A stretch of DNA of 64,000 nucleotides from Methanobacteriaceae archaeon (GCA_027318585.1 DAHVOW010000003.1:1-64000), one strand, 5' to 3'; numbered from the stretch's first letter, positions 1-10,111 are shown. The notes: generated by a model from the letters alone, not told the origin. Program-made: numbers and translations.

Positions 1-7
1 AACCAGA

Positions 8-19
8 AACTTTATAAGT
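8..19 (+). promoter_or_regulatory. TATA-like promoter element of the first gene
   Basis: An ACTTTATAAG stretch has the look of an archaeal TATA box. Transcription would begin roughly 25 bases downstream, around 35-45. That argues against translation from the ATG-like codons before it and for the ATG at 71 or a codon just after it. Confidence 0.35.
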
Positions 20-70
20 CATGTTTAAAAAATGCAATGCTATACCAATAGGGCCTCATCATACCTCGAT

Positions 71-700
71 ATGGTGAGACACGGAGGCGGTATAATCAAG
101 CGACAATTTAATCTTGCGTTGTTACTAGCTTTAGCAATAGCAATATGCACTTTACCCCTATCAGGGGCTGTAGATAATCTAAGTTTAAGCCAAAGCACAA
201 CTATTTCTCAAGTGAATACCATTAATTCTGTGAACTCAGCTTCAGTAGCTAAACCTGAAGTCAACGCAGTCTACAAGTACAAGAAGTCCTATAAGAAGAC
301 CTACAAGAGGAAGTACAAGAAGTCCTATAAGAAATCCTATAAGAAGTCTTACAGAAAGTCCTACAAGAAATACTATTACAAAAAGGTTTACCGGAACGGT
401 AAATACCGCTATGTGAGAGCAACTTACTACGTGACCTACAAGGTAAGTTACAGGAGCGCCGGGAGAAAAGGAACTGGTGACTGCTGGACCAACAGTGAAG
501 TATTATACAATCAATTACTGAAAAAAGGTTACAAAGTCCGAATCATACAATATCCCACCAGCATGTCATCCCGACACCGATCCGTACAATACTATAAAGA
601 CGGCAAATGGGTCAATTATGACTACAAAGGCAACGGATACGCAATGCGTTACCACTGGACATCCAACTACGTCAATGGTAAAGTGATCAAGAGTTCTTAA
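71..700 (+). CDS. Secreted Lys/Tyr-repeat protein with transglutaminase-like C-terminal domain
   Basis: A signal peptide-like segment (KR followed by a hydrophobic stretch ending near LSGA) leads into a Ser/Thr-rich linker. Next comes a very basic region of repeated KKSY/KKTY units, then about 75 residues resembling a transglutaminase/cysteine peptidase fold. A candidate Cys-His-Asp triad lies in GDCW (Cys codon at 482), SRHR (His at 575) and NYDY (Asp at 620). Pseudomurein endoisopeptidases and many Methanobacterium surface proteins use this fold, so a cell-wall role is inferred from the family. The start is uncertain: the ATG at 71 lacks a ribosome site, whereas GGAGG at 84-88 lies inside the frame and could serve a non-ATG start near 92-95. 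Confidence 0.6.
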   Translation: MVRHGGGIIKRQFNLALLLALAIAICTLPLSGAVDNLSLSQSTTISQVNTINSVNSASVAKPEVNAVYKYKKSYKKTYKRKYKKSYKKSYKKSYRKSYKKYYYKKVYRNGKYRYVRATYYVTYKVSYRSAGRKGTGDCWTNSEVLYNQLLKKGYKVRIIQYPTSMSSRHRSVQYYKDGKWVNYDYKGNGYAMRYHWTSNYVNGKVIKSS

Positions 701-948
701 GATAATAGGGGATAAGTTTGAATAAAAACACCTAAATCCTCTACTAACTTATTTTAGGCACTGAATTTTAACAAATCGGAAGAAGAGAGATCATTCGTTC
801 TATCTTATTTTATATATTAATTTAGAGAGTATTAGAAGTCGTTTAAATCTGTTTTAGCTATTAATGCTTTATTTTATATTTCAATTGTTCCTTCTCCCAA
901 TTCTACACCACATTGGGGTATAAGGAGTGGGTTTTCAAAAATTAATAA

Positions 949-987
949 AAAAAAGATGTTTAGAGCATATTATAAATAAAATGCTCT
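949..987 (-). terminator. Hairpin plus T-run terminator after fae-hps
   Basis: Immediately after the fae-hps stop codon the minus strand carries AGAGCAT, a 12-base loop and ATGCTCT (a perfect 7-bp stem at 962-987). A run of eight T residues follows a few bases later. This is an intrinsic-terminator-like arrangement. Confidence 0.6.
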
Positions 988-2208
<1,221 letters not shown>

Positions 2209-2340
2209 GATCATTGTCCTCCTTAGGGTCTGTTTAAATCTATGGACTTAAAGAGTATAAAAAGATAATTAAAGGCCCTCATTCTTGGGTTGATAATTGG
2301 TTTTTCCAAGAAATTTGTGATTAAAAATGAATACTTATCC

Positions 2341-2370
2341 AAAAAGAAAAATTAAAAAATAAAAAAATTT
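2341..2370 (-). terminator. T-rich terminator after trpB2
   Basis: Just past the trpB2 stop the minus strand has several T-runs (reads as T7, T6, T5 blocks) without a strong hairpin. This is typical of archaeal poly-T termination. Functional assignment is an inference from position and composition. Confidence 0.35.
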
Positions 2371-2378
2371 GGGCACGA

Positions 2379-3668
2379 TTAACTTAATTTACCCTCTAAA
2401 TAATCGTCGTACCCTTGTAGATCGAGTAAACCATGTCCAGACAGAGTTATGATTATGTTTTTCTCTTCTTTTTCTCTTCTACACTTTATGGCTTCATCCA
2501 TACCCACCTTTATGGCATGACATGATTCTGGAGCAGGTATTACTCCTTCCACATCGGCGAAGATCTTACCGGTTTCAAATATTTCAGTTTGAGTCACAGT
2601 CCTGGCTTCAATGATCTTTTCATGTGCTAAGAGGGCCACTAATGGCGACATTCCATGGTATCTCAGCCCGCCGGCGTGTACTGAAGGTGGCACGAAGTCA
2701 TGACCCAGGGTGTACATCTTTATCAGGGGAGTCATCCCTGCTGTATCTCCATGGTCATAGCGATATTCCCCTTGAGTTAAGGTAGGGCAAGAGTTGGGCT
2801 CAGCGGCGATGAATTTACAGTTGATATTCCCATCTAGCTGGTCTTTGACAAATGGGAAAATGGACCCAGCTAAGTTACTTCCTCCACCCACGCAGCCTAC
2901 CATTATATCTGGCTCGGCATCGATCAGTGACAGCTGCTTCTTCATCTCCAGCCCGATGACGGTCTGATGAAGCATGACATGATTCAGAACACTTCCCAGT
3001 GAGTAATAAGTCTTTTCATCTTTTAACGCATCTTCAATAGCTTCGGATATAGCTATACCTAATGATCCAGGGTGATCTGGGTCTTTTGCTAAAACTTTTC
3101 TACCATACTCAGTTTTATCACTGGGTGATGGTATTATCTCCCCATTGTAGAGTTGCATCACCGCTTTACGATATGGTTTTTGTTGGTAAGATACTTGTAC
3201 CATGTAGACCCGGCAGTCTATATCCATCATGTTACAGGCCAGGGCCAAGGCTGAACCCCATTGTCCAGCACCAGTTTCGGTGGTAAGCATTTCAGCTTTG
3301 TCTTTTTTAGCATAATATGCCTGTGCCAGGGCACTGTTAAGTTTATGGCTTCCGGTGGGTGATAGGTCTTCTCTTTTGTAGAAGATCTTGGCCGGAGTGT
3401 CGAGATGATCTTCCAGGCCTTTGGCCCGGTAAAGAGGGCTGGGCCTTCCGATTTTTTTATATAATTTTCTAACTTTTTTAGGGATGGTTATGTATCTTTT
3501 CTGGGACATCTCCTGTTCTAAAACACCACTGGAAAATATTTTAGGTAGATTTTCCAACTGTTTTCCTTCTTCAGTTTGTGAATATTCAGGAAATTCTACA
3601 GGTAAATCTGCGGCTATATTGTACCATCTTTTAGGAATGGCTTTAGCAGGTAAAGTTACTCTTTGCAT
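2379..3668 (-). CDS. trpB2: Tryptophan synthase beta chain-like protein, TrpB2 type
   Basis: This is a PLP-dependent fold-type II enzyme that condenses indole (or a related substrate) with serine. The PLP lysine is in the SHK motif (near residue 109 of the predicted protein), followed by TETGAGQWG and the phosphate-cup motif GGGSN. The long N-terminal extension and total length of about 429 residues mark the TrpB2 branch, distinct from canonical TrpB (~390 residues). No trpA or other trp genes are nearby, which is usual for TrpB2. The start is the ATG at 3668 behind GGTGAT; an upstream in-frame GTG lies inside that ribosome site. Confidence 0.92.
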   Translation of the reverse strand: MQRVTLPAKAIPKRWYNIAADLPVEFPEYSQTEEGKQLENLPKIFSSGVLEQEMSQKRYITIPKKVRKLYKKIGRPSPLYRAKGLEDHLDTPAKIFYKREDLSPTGSHKLNSALAQAYYAKKDKAEMLTTETGAGQWGSALALACNMMDIDCRVYMVQVSYQQKPYRKAVMQLYNGEIIPSPSDKTEYGRKVLAKDPDHPGSLGIAISEAIEDALKDEKTYYSLGSVLNHVMLHQTVIGLEMKKQLSLIDAEPDIMVGCVGGGSNLAGSIFPFVKDQLDGNINCKFIAAEPNSCPTLTQGEYRYDHGDTAGMTPLIKMYTLGHDFVPPSVHAGGLRYHGMSPLVALLAHEKIIEARTVTQTEIFETGKIFADVEGVIPAPESCHAIKVGMDEAIKCRREKEEKNIIITLSGHGLLDLQGYDDYLEGKLS

Positions 3669-3802
3669 AATTATCACCTATTATTGACTGACCCACACTA
3701 TTTCTACCGTACTATTTAAATCTTTGTTGCATCATTTTGTACATTATATTGCACCTAAATTTTGCTTTAAAATATAAACCGCTAAGAACAAAGATAGATT
3801 AT

Positions 3803-4837
3803 ATGAAGATTCTGGCCATTGATGTAGGAACTGGTACTCAGGATATAATGTTATATGACTCTGAGGAGCCTATTGAAAATGCGATTAAGATGGTTCTTCC
3901 ATCTCCGACACGCATAATAGCAAATAAAATTGGAAAACATCACCATGACATTTTTCTGAGTGGAGAGACCATGGGTGGGGGTCCCGTGAACAAGGCCATT
4001 AAAAGACATCTAGAGAAGGGCTATCGGGTGGTCATGACCGAGAGTGCAGCCCGCACAGTCCGTGATGATTTGAATAGAGTAAGGTCCTTAGGAATTGAAA
4101 TAGTTCCTGATGGAGAAAAACATCCTGAAATTGCTGAGATAAGGCTGGTTGATGTTGATCTTGATGTTTTTAGGTCTGCATTACACTTATTCGATGTTCC
4201 CCTGGAATTTGACCGGTTGGGGGTTGCGGTACAGGACCATGGTAACTCTGATGGCATGGGGGATCGAAATTTTCGTTTCCAAAAGATTAGAGAAAAACTG
4301 AGCTCACCTTTACCTCCGGAGGAATTTGCTTTTCATGCCGAGGCTCCTGAATACTTTACCCGTATACAGGGAGTTTTACGTACCTTGAAAGGTTACCAAC
4401 CCACTATAATGGATTCCAAGTTCGCAGCCTTATGTGGATGTACCTGCGACCACCAAGTGGCAGACATGGAAAATTTCGTGGCGTTGGACATTGGAAATGG
4501 CCATACCTTGGCCGCATCCTTTAAGGAAGGAAAAATATGTGGAGTTTTTGAGCATCACACCCGTATGTTGACTCCATCTAAAATTGAGAAATTCATTGAC
4601 CGGTTGGTATCTGGAGAAATTGCCCATGACGAAGTCCATGAAGATGGTGGACACGGGGCATGGGTGGCCGAGCCCATTGAAAAATTCGACCAAGTGGTAG
4701 TTACTGGTCCCCAGAGAAAAATAATTAGCAAAACACGTTTTAATTTTTACAATGCTGCTCCGGTGGGGGATGTTATGATGACTGGGCCGGCAGGTTTAAT
4801 TAAGGCCATAATGTCCAAAGAGGTTAAGAGGATATGA
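3803..4837 (+). CDS. DUF1786 family protein, ASKHA-like fold suspected
   Basis: The protein opens with KILAIDVGTGTQD, which resembles the phosphate-1 motif of sugar kinase/actin-type ATPases. A second similar motif (VALDIGNGHTLA) lies about two thirds along, so an ASKHA-like nucleotide-binding fold is plausible. It matches the conserved methanogen family DUF1786 (COG4012), sometimes loosely annotated as related to pyruvate formate-lyase activation. Its biochemical role is unknown. The clustered Cys residues in CGCTCDH could bind metal. The start at 3803 (MKILAID) lies downstream of a TATA-like TTAAAATATAAA; a longer frame back to 3737 would cross that promoter. It overlaps the next gene by ATGA. 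Confidence 0.8.
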   Translation: MKILAIDVGTGTQDIMLYDSEEPIENAIKMVLPSPTRIIANKIGKHHHDIFLSGETMGGGPVNKAIKRHLEKGYRVVMTESAARTVRDDLNRVRSLGIEIVPDGEKHPEIAEIRLVDVDLDVFRSALHLFDVPLEFDRLGVAVQDHGNSDGMGDRNFRFQKIREKLSSPLPPEEFAFHAEAPEYFTRIQGVLRTLKGYQPTIMDSKFAALCGCTCDHQVADMENFVALDIGNGHTLAASFKEGKICGVFEHHTRMLTPSKIEKFIDRLVSGEIAHDEVHEDGGHGAWVAEPIEKFDQVVVTGPQRKIISKTRFNFYNAAPVGDVMMTGPAGLIKAIMSKEVKRI

Positions 4838-5481
4838 TCATAGATACACACATACACAGCACCTATTCACCAGATTCCAGTTCATCAGTGGCCGAAATTG
4901 TAAAATACAGCCGAAAAATAGGTCTGGACGCGATTGCCATAGCTGACCATGACACCATGAAGGGATCAATGGAAGCAAAAGATAGATTTAAAGGCCTCAA
5001 AGATTTTGTAATCATCCCGGCCATGGAAATCAGCACCAATAAAGGCCACATCGTGGCTTTGGGTATCAAAGAGGAAATAAGTCCGGGTTTAGATCCGAAA
5101 GAGACAGTGGAACTGATACGGGACCAGGGAGGGATTGCAGTAGCTGCTCATCCATTTGTACGTTATCGTGAGGGCCTTTTCAGCCGGATTAGCAGTTTAG
5201 ATGTGGATGCTTTGGAAACTCTAAACTCCCGTTATATATTTGGCTATTCCAACTGGCGAGCACGTAAAATGGCTGAAGAAACCAAAATTCCCCAATTAGG
5301 AGCCAGCGACGCCCACTTCCTGGGAGCTATAGGCAGTTGTGTCACAGAATTAGAGGCAGATTTTGATGTGGAAAGTATTCTGGAAGTTATACTTTCAGGA
5401 AAGACCAACGTTTTTGGAGATAGAACCCCACTTCCCCTTATAATTAAAGAAGTCATAAATAAGAAGATAAAAAAAGTTTAA
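4834..5481 (+). CDS. PHP domain metal-dependent phosphoesterase
   Basis: The N-terminus has the PHP motif DTHIHSTYSPDS with metal-ligand histidines. It is followed by ADHDTM, AHPF and the late SDAHFLG motif, so all four PHP metal-binding motifs appear present. The family (COG0613) hydrolyses phosphoesters, for example 3',5'-bisphosphates or histidinol phosphate-like substrates; the substrate here cannot be told from sequence. The start codon overlaps the stop of the DUF1786 gene (ATGA), so the two are translationally coupled and may work together. Confidence 0.85.
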   Translation: MIIDTHIHSTYSPDSSSSVAEIVKYSRKIGLDAIAIADHDTMKGSMEAKDRFKGLKDFVIIPAMEISTNKGHIVALGIKEEISPGLDPKETVELIRDQGGIAVAAHPFVRYREGLFSRISSLDVDALETLNSRYIFGYSNWRARKMAEETKIPQLGASDAHFLGAIGSCVTELEADFDVESILEVILSGKTNVFGDRTPLPLIIKEVINKKIKKV

Positions 5482-5524
5482 AAACCAATCTCAAGTAATT
5501 AATCTTATTATATTTAACACAGTT

Positions 5525-6307
5525 ATGATAATTGAATTCATTCAGGAGAACTTTCTATACCTCCATCCGGGCTACACCCTCCTGAACACTATAGTTTTTG
5601 GTATTATCCTGGGATTCGCTATTTTGATCATCATCCGCATGTTCAAATGGCTCAAAAAAGATCCGGGAGATTTGTTTCTGGCCCTGGTACCGTTCATCTT
5701 CTTTGGCTCCAGTGCCCGGGCCCTGGTGGATAATGGATTATATCCTCTTACCCTGCTACTTGTAACACCAGGTATATATGTTTTAACTGGGTTGACTACC
5801 ATAATTGCCCTCATTTTATCTGTTTTTTTGGAAAAGAAGACTGGATGGGACTACCGATACTCCCTGTTTACCTTGGGGTTTGTGATATGTGTTCCTAACC
5901 TGCTGACAATTCAGTACATTAACCCGGTTCCACTACTTCAGATCTTAGGATCATGGGCTATAATAACAGCGCCTTTCGTCCTATTACGGGATAAATGGTG
6001 GATATTGAAAGATAAGTTCAATCTAAGTATACTGGCTGCTCACCTACTGGATGCCAGCACCACTTTTATAGCAGTGGACTTTTATGGTTATGGGGAACAG
6101 CATGTTCTCCCAAATTTCCTGACCCAACTGGTAGATACTGCTGCAGTGATGTTTCCACTCAAAATTACAGTTATATTGGCAGCTTTATATATAATAGACA
6201 CTAATGTGGGGGATAAAACTACTAGGAACATGCTTAAACTGGCTATATTCATATTGGGGTTGGCTCCAGGGCTCCGGAACTTTCTGAGTCTGATCATGGG
6301 CAGCTGA
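5525..6307 (+). CDS. DUF63 family integral membrane protein
   Basis: About seven hydrophobic segments fill the 260 residues. The N-terminal portion (FLYLHPGYTLLNT, then FFGSSARALVDNG) is typical of the archaeal DUF63 family (COG2034). These are polytopic membrane proteins of unknown function found widely in Euryarchaeota. The conserved polar residues in SSARALVDNG and in LLDASTTFIAVD, inside predicted helices, suggest a transport or enzymatic role, but none is established. It lies 43 bases after the PHP gene on the same strand and may share its transcript. Confidence 0.85.
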   Translation: MIIEFIQENFLYLHPGYTLLNTIVFGIILGFAILIIIRMFKWLKKDPGDLFLALVPFIFFGSSARALVDNGLYPLTLLLVTPGIYVLTGLTTIIALILSVFLEKKTGWDYRYSLFTLGFVICVPNLLTIQYINPVPLLQILGSWAIITAPFVLLRDKWWILKDKFNLSILAAHLLDASTTFIAVDFYGYGEQHVLPNFLTQLVDTAAVMFPLKITVILAALYIIDTNVGDKTTRNMLKLAIFILGLAPGLRNFLSLIMGS

Positions 6308-6376
6308 TAATCCCAATTTATTTATGAAACACCACCCTACCATAATAATAACTTTAAAATAAGTTGAGGTCTTCCC

Positions 6377-7900
6377 ATGTACATGGATATGGTGAAAGCA
6401 AAGATGAGCATACCAGAGAGGGTTAAAATATTTGACACCACCCTCCGGGATGGTGAACAAACACCAGGGGTAGCTATCACGCCTAAAGAGAAGATAAGAA
6501 TAGCCAAACGGCTGGATATTCTGGGAGTCGACACTATAGAGGTGGGCTTTCCGGCAGCTTCACCTGGAGAACAACAAGCAGCCAGAGAAATAAAGGAATT
6601 AGGCCTTAAATCCCAGATTTGTGGGTTGGCCAGGGTGTTAAAGGAAGACCTGGACGCGGCCATCAACAGTGAAGTGGATTACATTCACACCTTCATCGGG
6701 ACTTCTCCCCTGCACCGGGAGTACAAGTTGAAAATGAGTAAGGAAGATATACTCCAAAAGGCTGTTGAATCCGTGGAGTACATAAAGGATCATGGAATTG
6801 TGGCCGAATTTTCCGCTGAAGATGCAACTCGAACCGAATTTGACTATCTTCTGGATATTTACCAGGCAGTGGAGTCAGCCGGGGTAGATTATATAAATGT
6901 ACCCGACACCGTGGGAGTAATGGTTCCTTCTTCCATGAACTATTTAACTGGACAGCTAAAAAATGAGCTAACCGTGCCCATCAGTGTTCACTGTCACGAT
7001 GACTTTGGCCTGGCAGTGGCTAACTCTCTGGCGGCAGTCGAGGCTGGCGCCGAACAAGTCCACGCCACGGTCAATGGAATCGGCGAAAGGGCTGGTAACA
7101 CCTCCCTAGAGGAAGTGGTTATGGCATTAATCACCAATTATGATGTAAAAGTTAACATCAACACCAAATTATTGGTGGACACTTCCCAGATGGTATCCCG
7201 CATAACCGGGGTTCGAATACCTCCTAACAAGGCTATTGTAGGAGATAATGCTTTTGCTCATGAGGCGGGCATTCATGTTCATGGCGTGCTGGCTAAGGCA
7301 GAGACCTACGAGCCACTCATGCCCGAGATGGTGGGCCACACCCGACGGATAGTCCTAGGCAAACATACCGGGGCCCGGGCCTTATGGTCCAAACTGGATG
7401 ATTATGGTATTGAGATGAATGAGGACCAGTTCTGCCAGGTTTTTGACCAGGTAAAGAAACTGGGTGATAAGGGTAAAATGGTTACTGACGCAGATTTAAA
7501 GGCTCTAGCCGAGACAGTTCTTGGCAGAGCTCAAAAAGAAACTGTAAAACTGGAAGGACTATCAGTACTCACCGGTGATAACGTACTGCCCACCGCCACC
7601 ATCAAACTCAACATAGATGGAGAGGTCAAAAGTGCTGCAAAAACTGGGGTAGGTCCTGTTGATGCTGCAATAAATGCTATACAAAGTCTGGTTAGTGATA
7701 CTGCTGATATAGAACTTAAAGAATATAATATTGAAGCAATTACTGGTGGTACCAATGCCCTGGCTGAAGTCTTCGTGATCATGGCTGACAAAGAGGGTAA
7801 CCAGGCCACGGGTCGGTCCACTGTAGAAGACGTGGTGATGGCCAGCGTAGAAGCTGTATTGGATGCCATTAATAAAATATTAATGGTAAAATTGATCTAA
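6377..7900 (+). CDS. leuA: 2-isopropylmalate synthase family enzyme (LeuA)
   Basis: An N-terminal TIM barrel begins with FDTTLRDGEQTPG (acyltransferase signature, with the catalytic RD and metal Asp) and contains HCHDDFGLAVAN (metal histidines). A C-terminal LeuA regulatory domain occupies the last ~120 residues. Full length (507 residues) with the dimer domain fits 2-isopropylmalate synthase, which condenses acetyl-CoA with 2-oxoisovalerate in leucine synthesis. Methanogens also carry the paralogues citramalate synthase (CimA) and homocitrate synthase (AksA). LeuA is preferred because of the complete regulatory domain and, from memory, gene order resembling the leuA locus of Methanothermobacter. 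Specificity is not proven. Confidence 0.82.
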   Translation: MYMDMVKAKMSIPERVKIFDTTLRDGEQTPGVAITPKEKIRIAKRLDILGVDTIEVGFPAASPGEQQAAREIKELGLKSQICGLARVLKEDLDAAINSEVDYIHTFIGTSPLHREYKLKMSKEDILQKAVESVEYIKDHGIVAEFSAEDATRTEFDYLLDIYQAVESAGVDYINVPDTVGVMVPSSMNYLTGQLKNELTVPISVHCHDDFGLAVANSLAAVEAGAEQVHATVNGIGERAGNTSLEEVVMALITNYDVKVNINTKLLVDTSQMVSRITGVRIPPNKAIVGDNAFAHEAGIHVHGVLAKAETYEPLMPEMVGHTRRIVLGKHTGARALWSKLDDYGIEMNEDQFCQVFDQVKKLGDKGKMVTDADLKALAETVLGRAQKETVKLEGLSVLTGDNVLPTATIKLNIDGEVKSAAKTGVGPVDAAINAIQSLVSDTADIELKEYNIEAITGGTNALAEVFVIMADKEGNQATGRSTVEDVVMASVEAVLDAINKILMVKLI

Positions 7901-7939
7901 AAACTTTTAATCTAAAAGGCATAGAAAAGGGGTGATTGA

Positions 7940-8008
7940 ATGGTTTATATAAAATGCAGATTTAACCCTACAACAACAGACGAAGAAACTGGAGGTTGGA
8001 GCAAGTGA
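7940..8008 (+). CDS. 22-codon leader ORF coupled to the first REC-PAS gene
   Basis: A short frame starts with ATG behind GGGGTGA and reads MVYIKCRFNPTTTDEETGGW followed by SK and a TGA. That TGA overlaps the GTG start of the next gene in a GTGA arrangement. The ribosome site of the regulator (GGAGG) lies within its last codons. No homology is recognised. It may be a translated leader coupling ribosome entry to the regulator gene, or a coincidence. Confidence 0.35.
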   Translation: MVYIKCRFNPTTTDEETGGWSK

Positions 8009-8742
8009 GCGGTGCAAAAATTCTAGTGGTGGAGGATGAACGTATCACCGCTGAAGATATCAAGGCCGGACTGGAATTCGATGGTTACCAGGTCCCTGTT
8101 ATTTGTTCTTCTGGCGAAGATGCTGTTCAAAAAGCAGGTAAAATCAAACCTGATCTGGTTTTGATGGATATCAGGCTGGAAGGTGAAATGGATGGTATAG
8201 AAGCTGCTTGTGAGATCAGGCGTCTTTATGATATACCGGTAATTTATCTAACTGCTTACTCTGATGAGAAGACTGTAGAAAGGGCTAAAAAGACGGAACC
8301 GTCTGGATTTTTAGTTAAAGGGCAGGGAATTATTAACAAACCATTTGATGACACCGAACTTCGTGCTGCTATTGAAATTACGTTATACCGTCATCACATG
8401 GAAAAGGAACACCACCAGTTATTTTCGGCCATGCTCCGTAACGTTAGTGAGGCTGTAATATCTACTGATCCATCTAAAAAAGTTAGATTTATCAACAACG
8501 CTGCTGAGAATGTCACTGGCTGGTTAAAGGATGATGTATTGGGTAAAAACCTTGAAGATGTATTTTTAAAGCTTAAACCTATCATTGAAGAGGAAATGAG
8601 CCTGAAAGATGCACTTGCTCCTGATGAAACATCTTATTATAAGGCGCCTGATGGATCTGAGGTACTTTTAGAAGGTACCGTAACTCCATTAAAGGACAAT
8701 AAAGGGGCAGTAAGTGGATTGGTCATCATATTCAGGTCTTAA
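8005..8742 (+). CDS. Response regulator with receiver and PAS domains (first of a pair)
   Basis: Residues 1-130 form a CheY-like receiver with acidic pair ED, phospho-acceptor Asp55 (LVLMDIRL), the conserved Thr in YLTAYSD and Lys in NKPFDD. The remaining residues are a PAS domain (AVISTDPSKKVRFINNAAE). No DNA-binding or kinase output is present, so it probably signals by protein contact in the cytoplasm. The start is the GTG with GGAGG nine bases upstream; it aligns exactly with the start of the next, homologous gene. The loop before KPF is about seven residues longer than usual. No partner histidine kinase is nearby. Confidence 0.88.
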   Translation: MSGAKILVVEDERITAEDIKAGLEFDGYQVPVICSSGEDAVQKAGKIKPDLVLMDIRLEGEMDGIEAACEIRRLYDIPVIYLTAYSDEKTVERAKKTEPSGFLVKGQGIINKPFDDTELRAAIEITLYRHHMEKEHHQLFSAMLRNVSEAVISTDPSKKVRFINNAAENVTGWLKDDVLGKNLEDVFLKLKPIIEEEMSLKDALAPDETSYYKAPDGSEVLLEGTVTPLKDNKGAVSGLVIIFRS

Positions 8743-8813
8743 AGTGGCCAAAAATGATATTAAGGCGTATTGATGCTTTAAATCATTAATTTTATCTAGA
8801 AAGAGGAATACCT

Positions 8814-9557
8814 ATGGCGGCTGCAAAGATCCTGGTGGTGGAAGATGAACGGATCACCGGGGAGGATATTAAAATGGGGCTGGAAAGTGCAGGTTACACG
8901 GTGCCATCTATTGTTTCCTCCGGTGAGGAAGCAATTCAGGAGGTAGAAAAATTCCTCCCGGATCTGGTTTTAATGGATATAAGACTTCATGGGGAAATGG
9001 ATGGTATTGAAGCAGCAGAACACATTAGATCCAGATTTAAAATCCCGATAATTTATCTCACTGCATTTTCAGATGAAAACACTGTGAAACGGGCCAAAGA
9101 AACCCAGCCATCCGGGTTTATAATCAAAAAACCATTCGGATTTTTACACAAACCATTCGATGACAATGAATTACAAACCGCCATTGAAATCACCCTTAAA
9201 CACCATGAATTAGAAAAGAAATTTTCCGGTCCTGATAAATGGATACAGACAATGCTCAGTAACATCAGCGATGCTGTAATATCCACTGATCCCCAGGGAC
9301 GCATCAATTTTATAAACTCTTCGGCTCAGGACATGACTGGACTGAGGGAAAATGAAGTTCTGGATAGAATGATCCAGGATTTATTCATAACCCTTAGCAG
9401 TGATGGTTCAGAAGATGATTTTAGACTAAAAACACCGCAAAATTTAGTATTAATGGTCAAAGATGGATCAGAACTGGCGGTGGATGGAAATTTAACGGCT
9501 ATTGAGAGTGTCGATGGCAGAACAGAGGGATATGTGGCTATATTCCGCCTTCAATAA
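8814..9557 (+). CDS. Response regulator with receiver and PAS domains (second of a pair)
   Basis: This is a clear tandem paralogue of the preceding gene: AAAKILVVEDERITGEDIK at the start, Asp55 in LVLMDIRL, Thr in YLTAFSD, then a PAS domain (AVISTDPQGRINFINSSAQ). The segment before the final Lys contains KKPFGFLHKPF, which looks like a small internal duplication of the KPF motif. There is no effector domain. Separation of 71 bases from the first copy allows co-transcription. Divergence between the copies suggests they take different inputs, though this is inferred. Confidence 0.88.
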   Translation: MAAAKILVVEDERITGEDIKMGLESAGYTVPSIVSSGEEAIQEVEKFLPDLVLMDIRLHGEMDGIEAAEHIRSRFKIPIIYLTAFSDENTVKRAKETQPSGFIIKKPFGFLHKPFDDNELQTAIEITLKHHELEKKFSGPDKWIQTMLSNISDAVISTDPQGRINFINSSAQDMTGLRENEVLDRMIQDLFITLSSDGSEDDFRLKTPQNLVLMVKDGSELAVDGNLTAIESVDGRTEGYVAIFRLQ

Positions 9558-9727
9558 CCTTAAACTAATTATAAATCTGCTAAAAAAACTAAACCTAACA
9601 CTTCTAAGACTTAAAAATCCTAAACTATCTGAAAATACACTAAATAACAGTCATATCCTAAGATAAAATCTGTAATGTATAATAAGGATAAACTTTATTA
9701 CCATTAATATCATTGGAGGTTAAAGCG

Positions 9728-10003
9728 ATGTCAGAGGAAAATATAGTGTACATTGGTAACAAGCCGGTAATGAACTATGTCTTAGCTGTGGTTACTCAGA
9801 TGAATGGTGGCGTCTCTGAAGTTATTCTAAAGGCTAGAGGAAGAGCAATAAGCAGGGCAGTGGACGTTGCTGAGATCGTAAGAAACAGATTTATCACCGA
9901 CGCCACAGTGACAAATATTGATATAAGCACCGAGGAGATCATGAGTAATGAGGGATCTTCTACCAACGTATCTGCGATAGAAATATCGTTAGCCAAGGAA
10001 TAA
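9728..10003 (+). CDS. albA: Alba family DNA/RNA-binding chromatin protein
   Basis: The 91-residue protein matches Alba throughout: NIVYIGNKPVMNYVLAV at the N-terminus, the basic KARGRAISRAVD segment that contacts nucleic acid, and a C-terminal beta hairpin. Alba coats archaeal DNA and also binds RNA; acetylation of its N-terminal lysine is known in Sulfolobus. The start is the ATG at 9728, with GGAGGT eight bases upstream. The gene is monocistronic with a long AT-rich leader and ends before a strong bidirectional hairpin at 10112. Confidence 0.93.
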   Translation: MSEENIVYIGNKPVMNYVLAVVTQMNGGVSEVILKARGRAISRAVDVAEIVRNRFITDATVTNIDISTEEIMSNEGSSTNVSAIEISLAKE

Positions 10004-10111
10004 TCAGTGAAATCTTGAAACCTCAATGGTTTCATACCTTTTTTTTATTTTAAATTCATTCCTTTATTCAAGATCTCATTTTAAAAATTAATTATATCTA
10101 AAAATAAAGTT

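Noticed and set aside
245..375. Possible CRISPR-like or DNA tandem repeat
   Set aside because: The periodic AAGTCCTATAAG units are in frame and encode the KKSY protein repeat; there are no unique spacers.
4430..4693. Minus-strand frame of 87 codons opposite the DUF1786 gene
   Set aside because: It lies entirely within a well-supported coding sequence, has no ribosome site and shows no recognisable domain.
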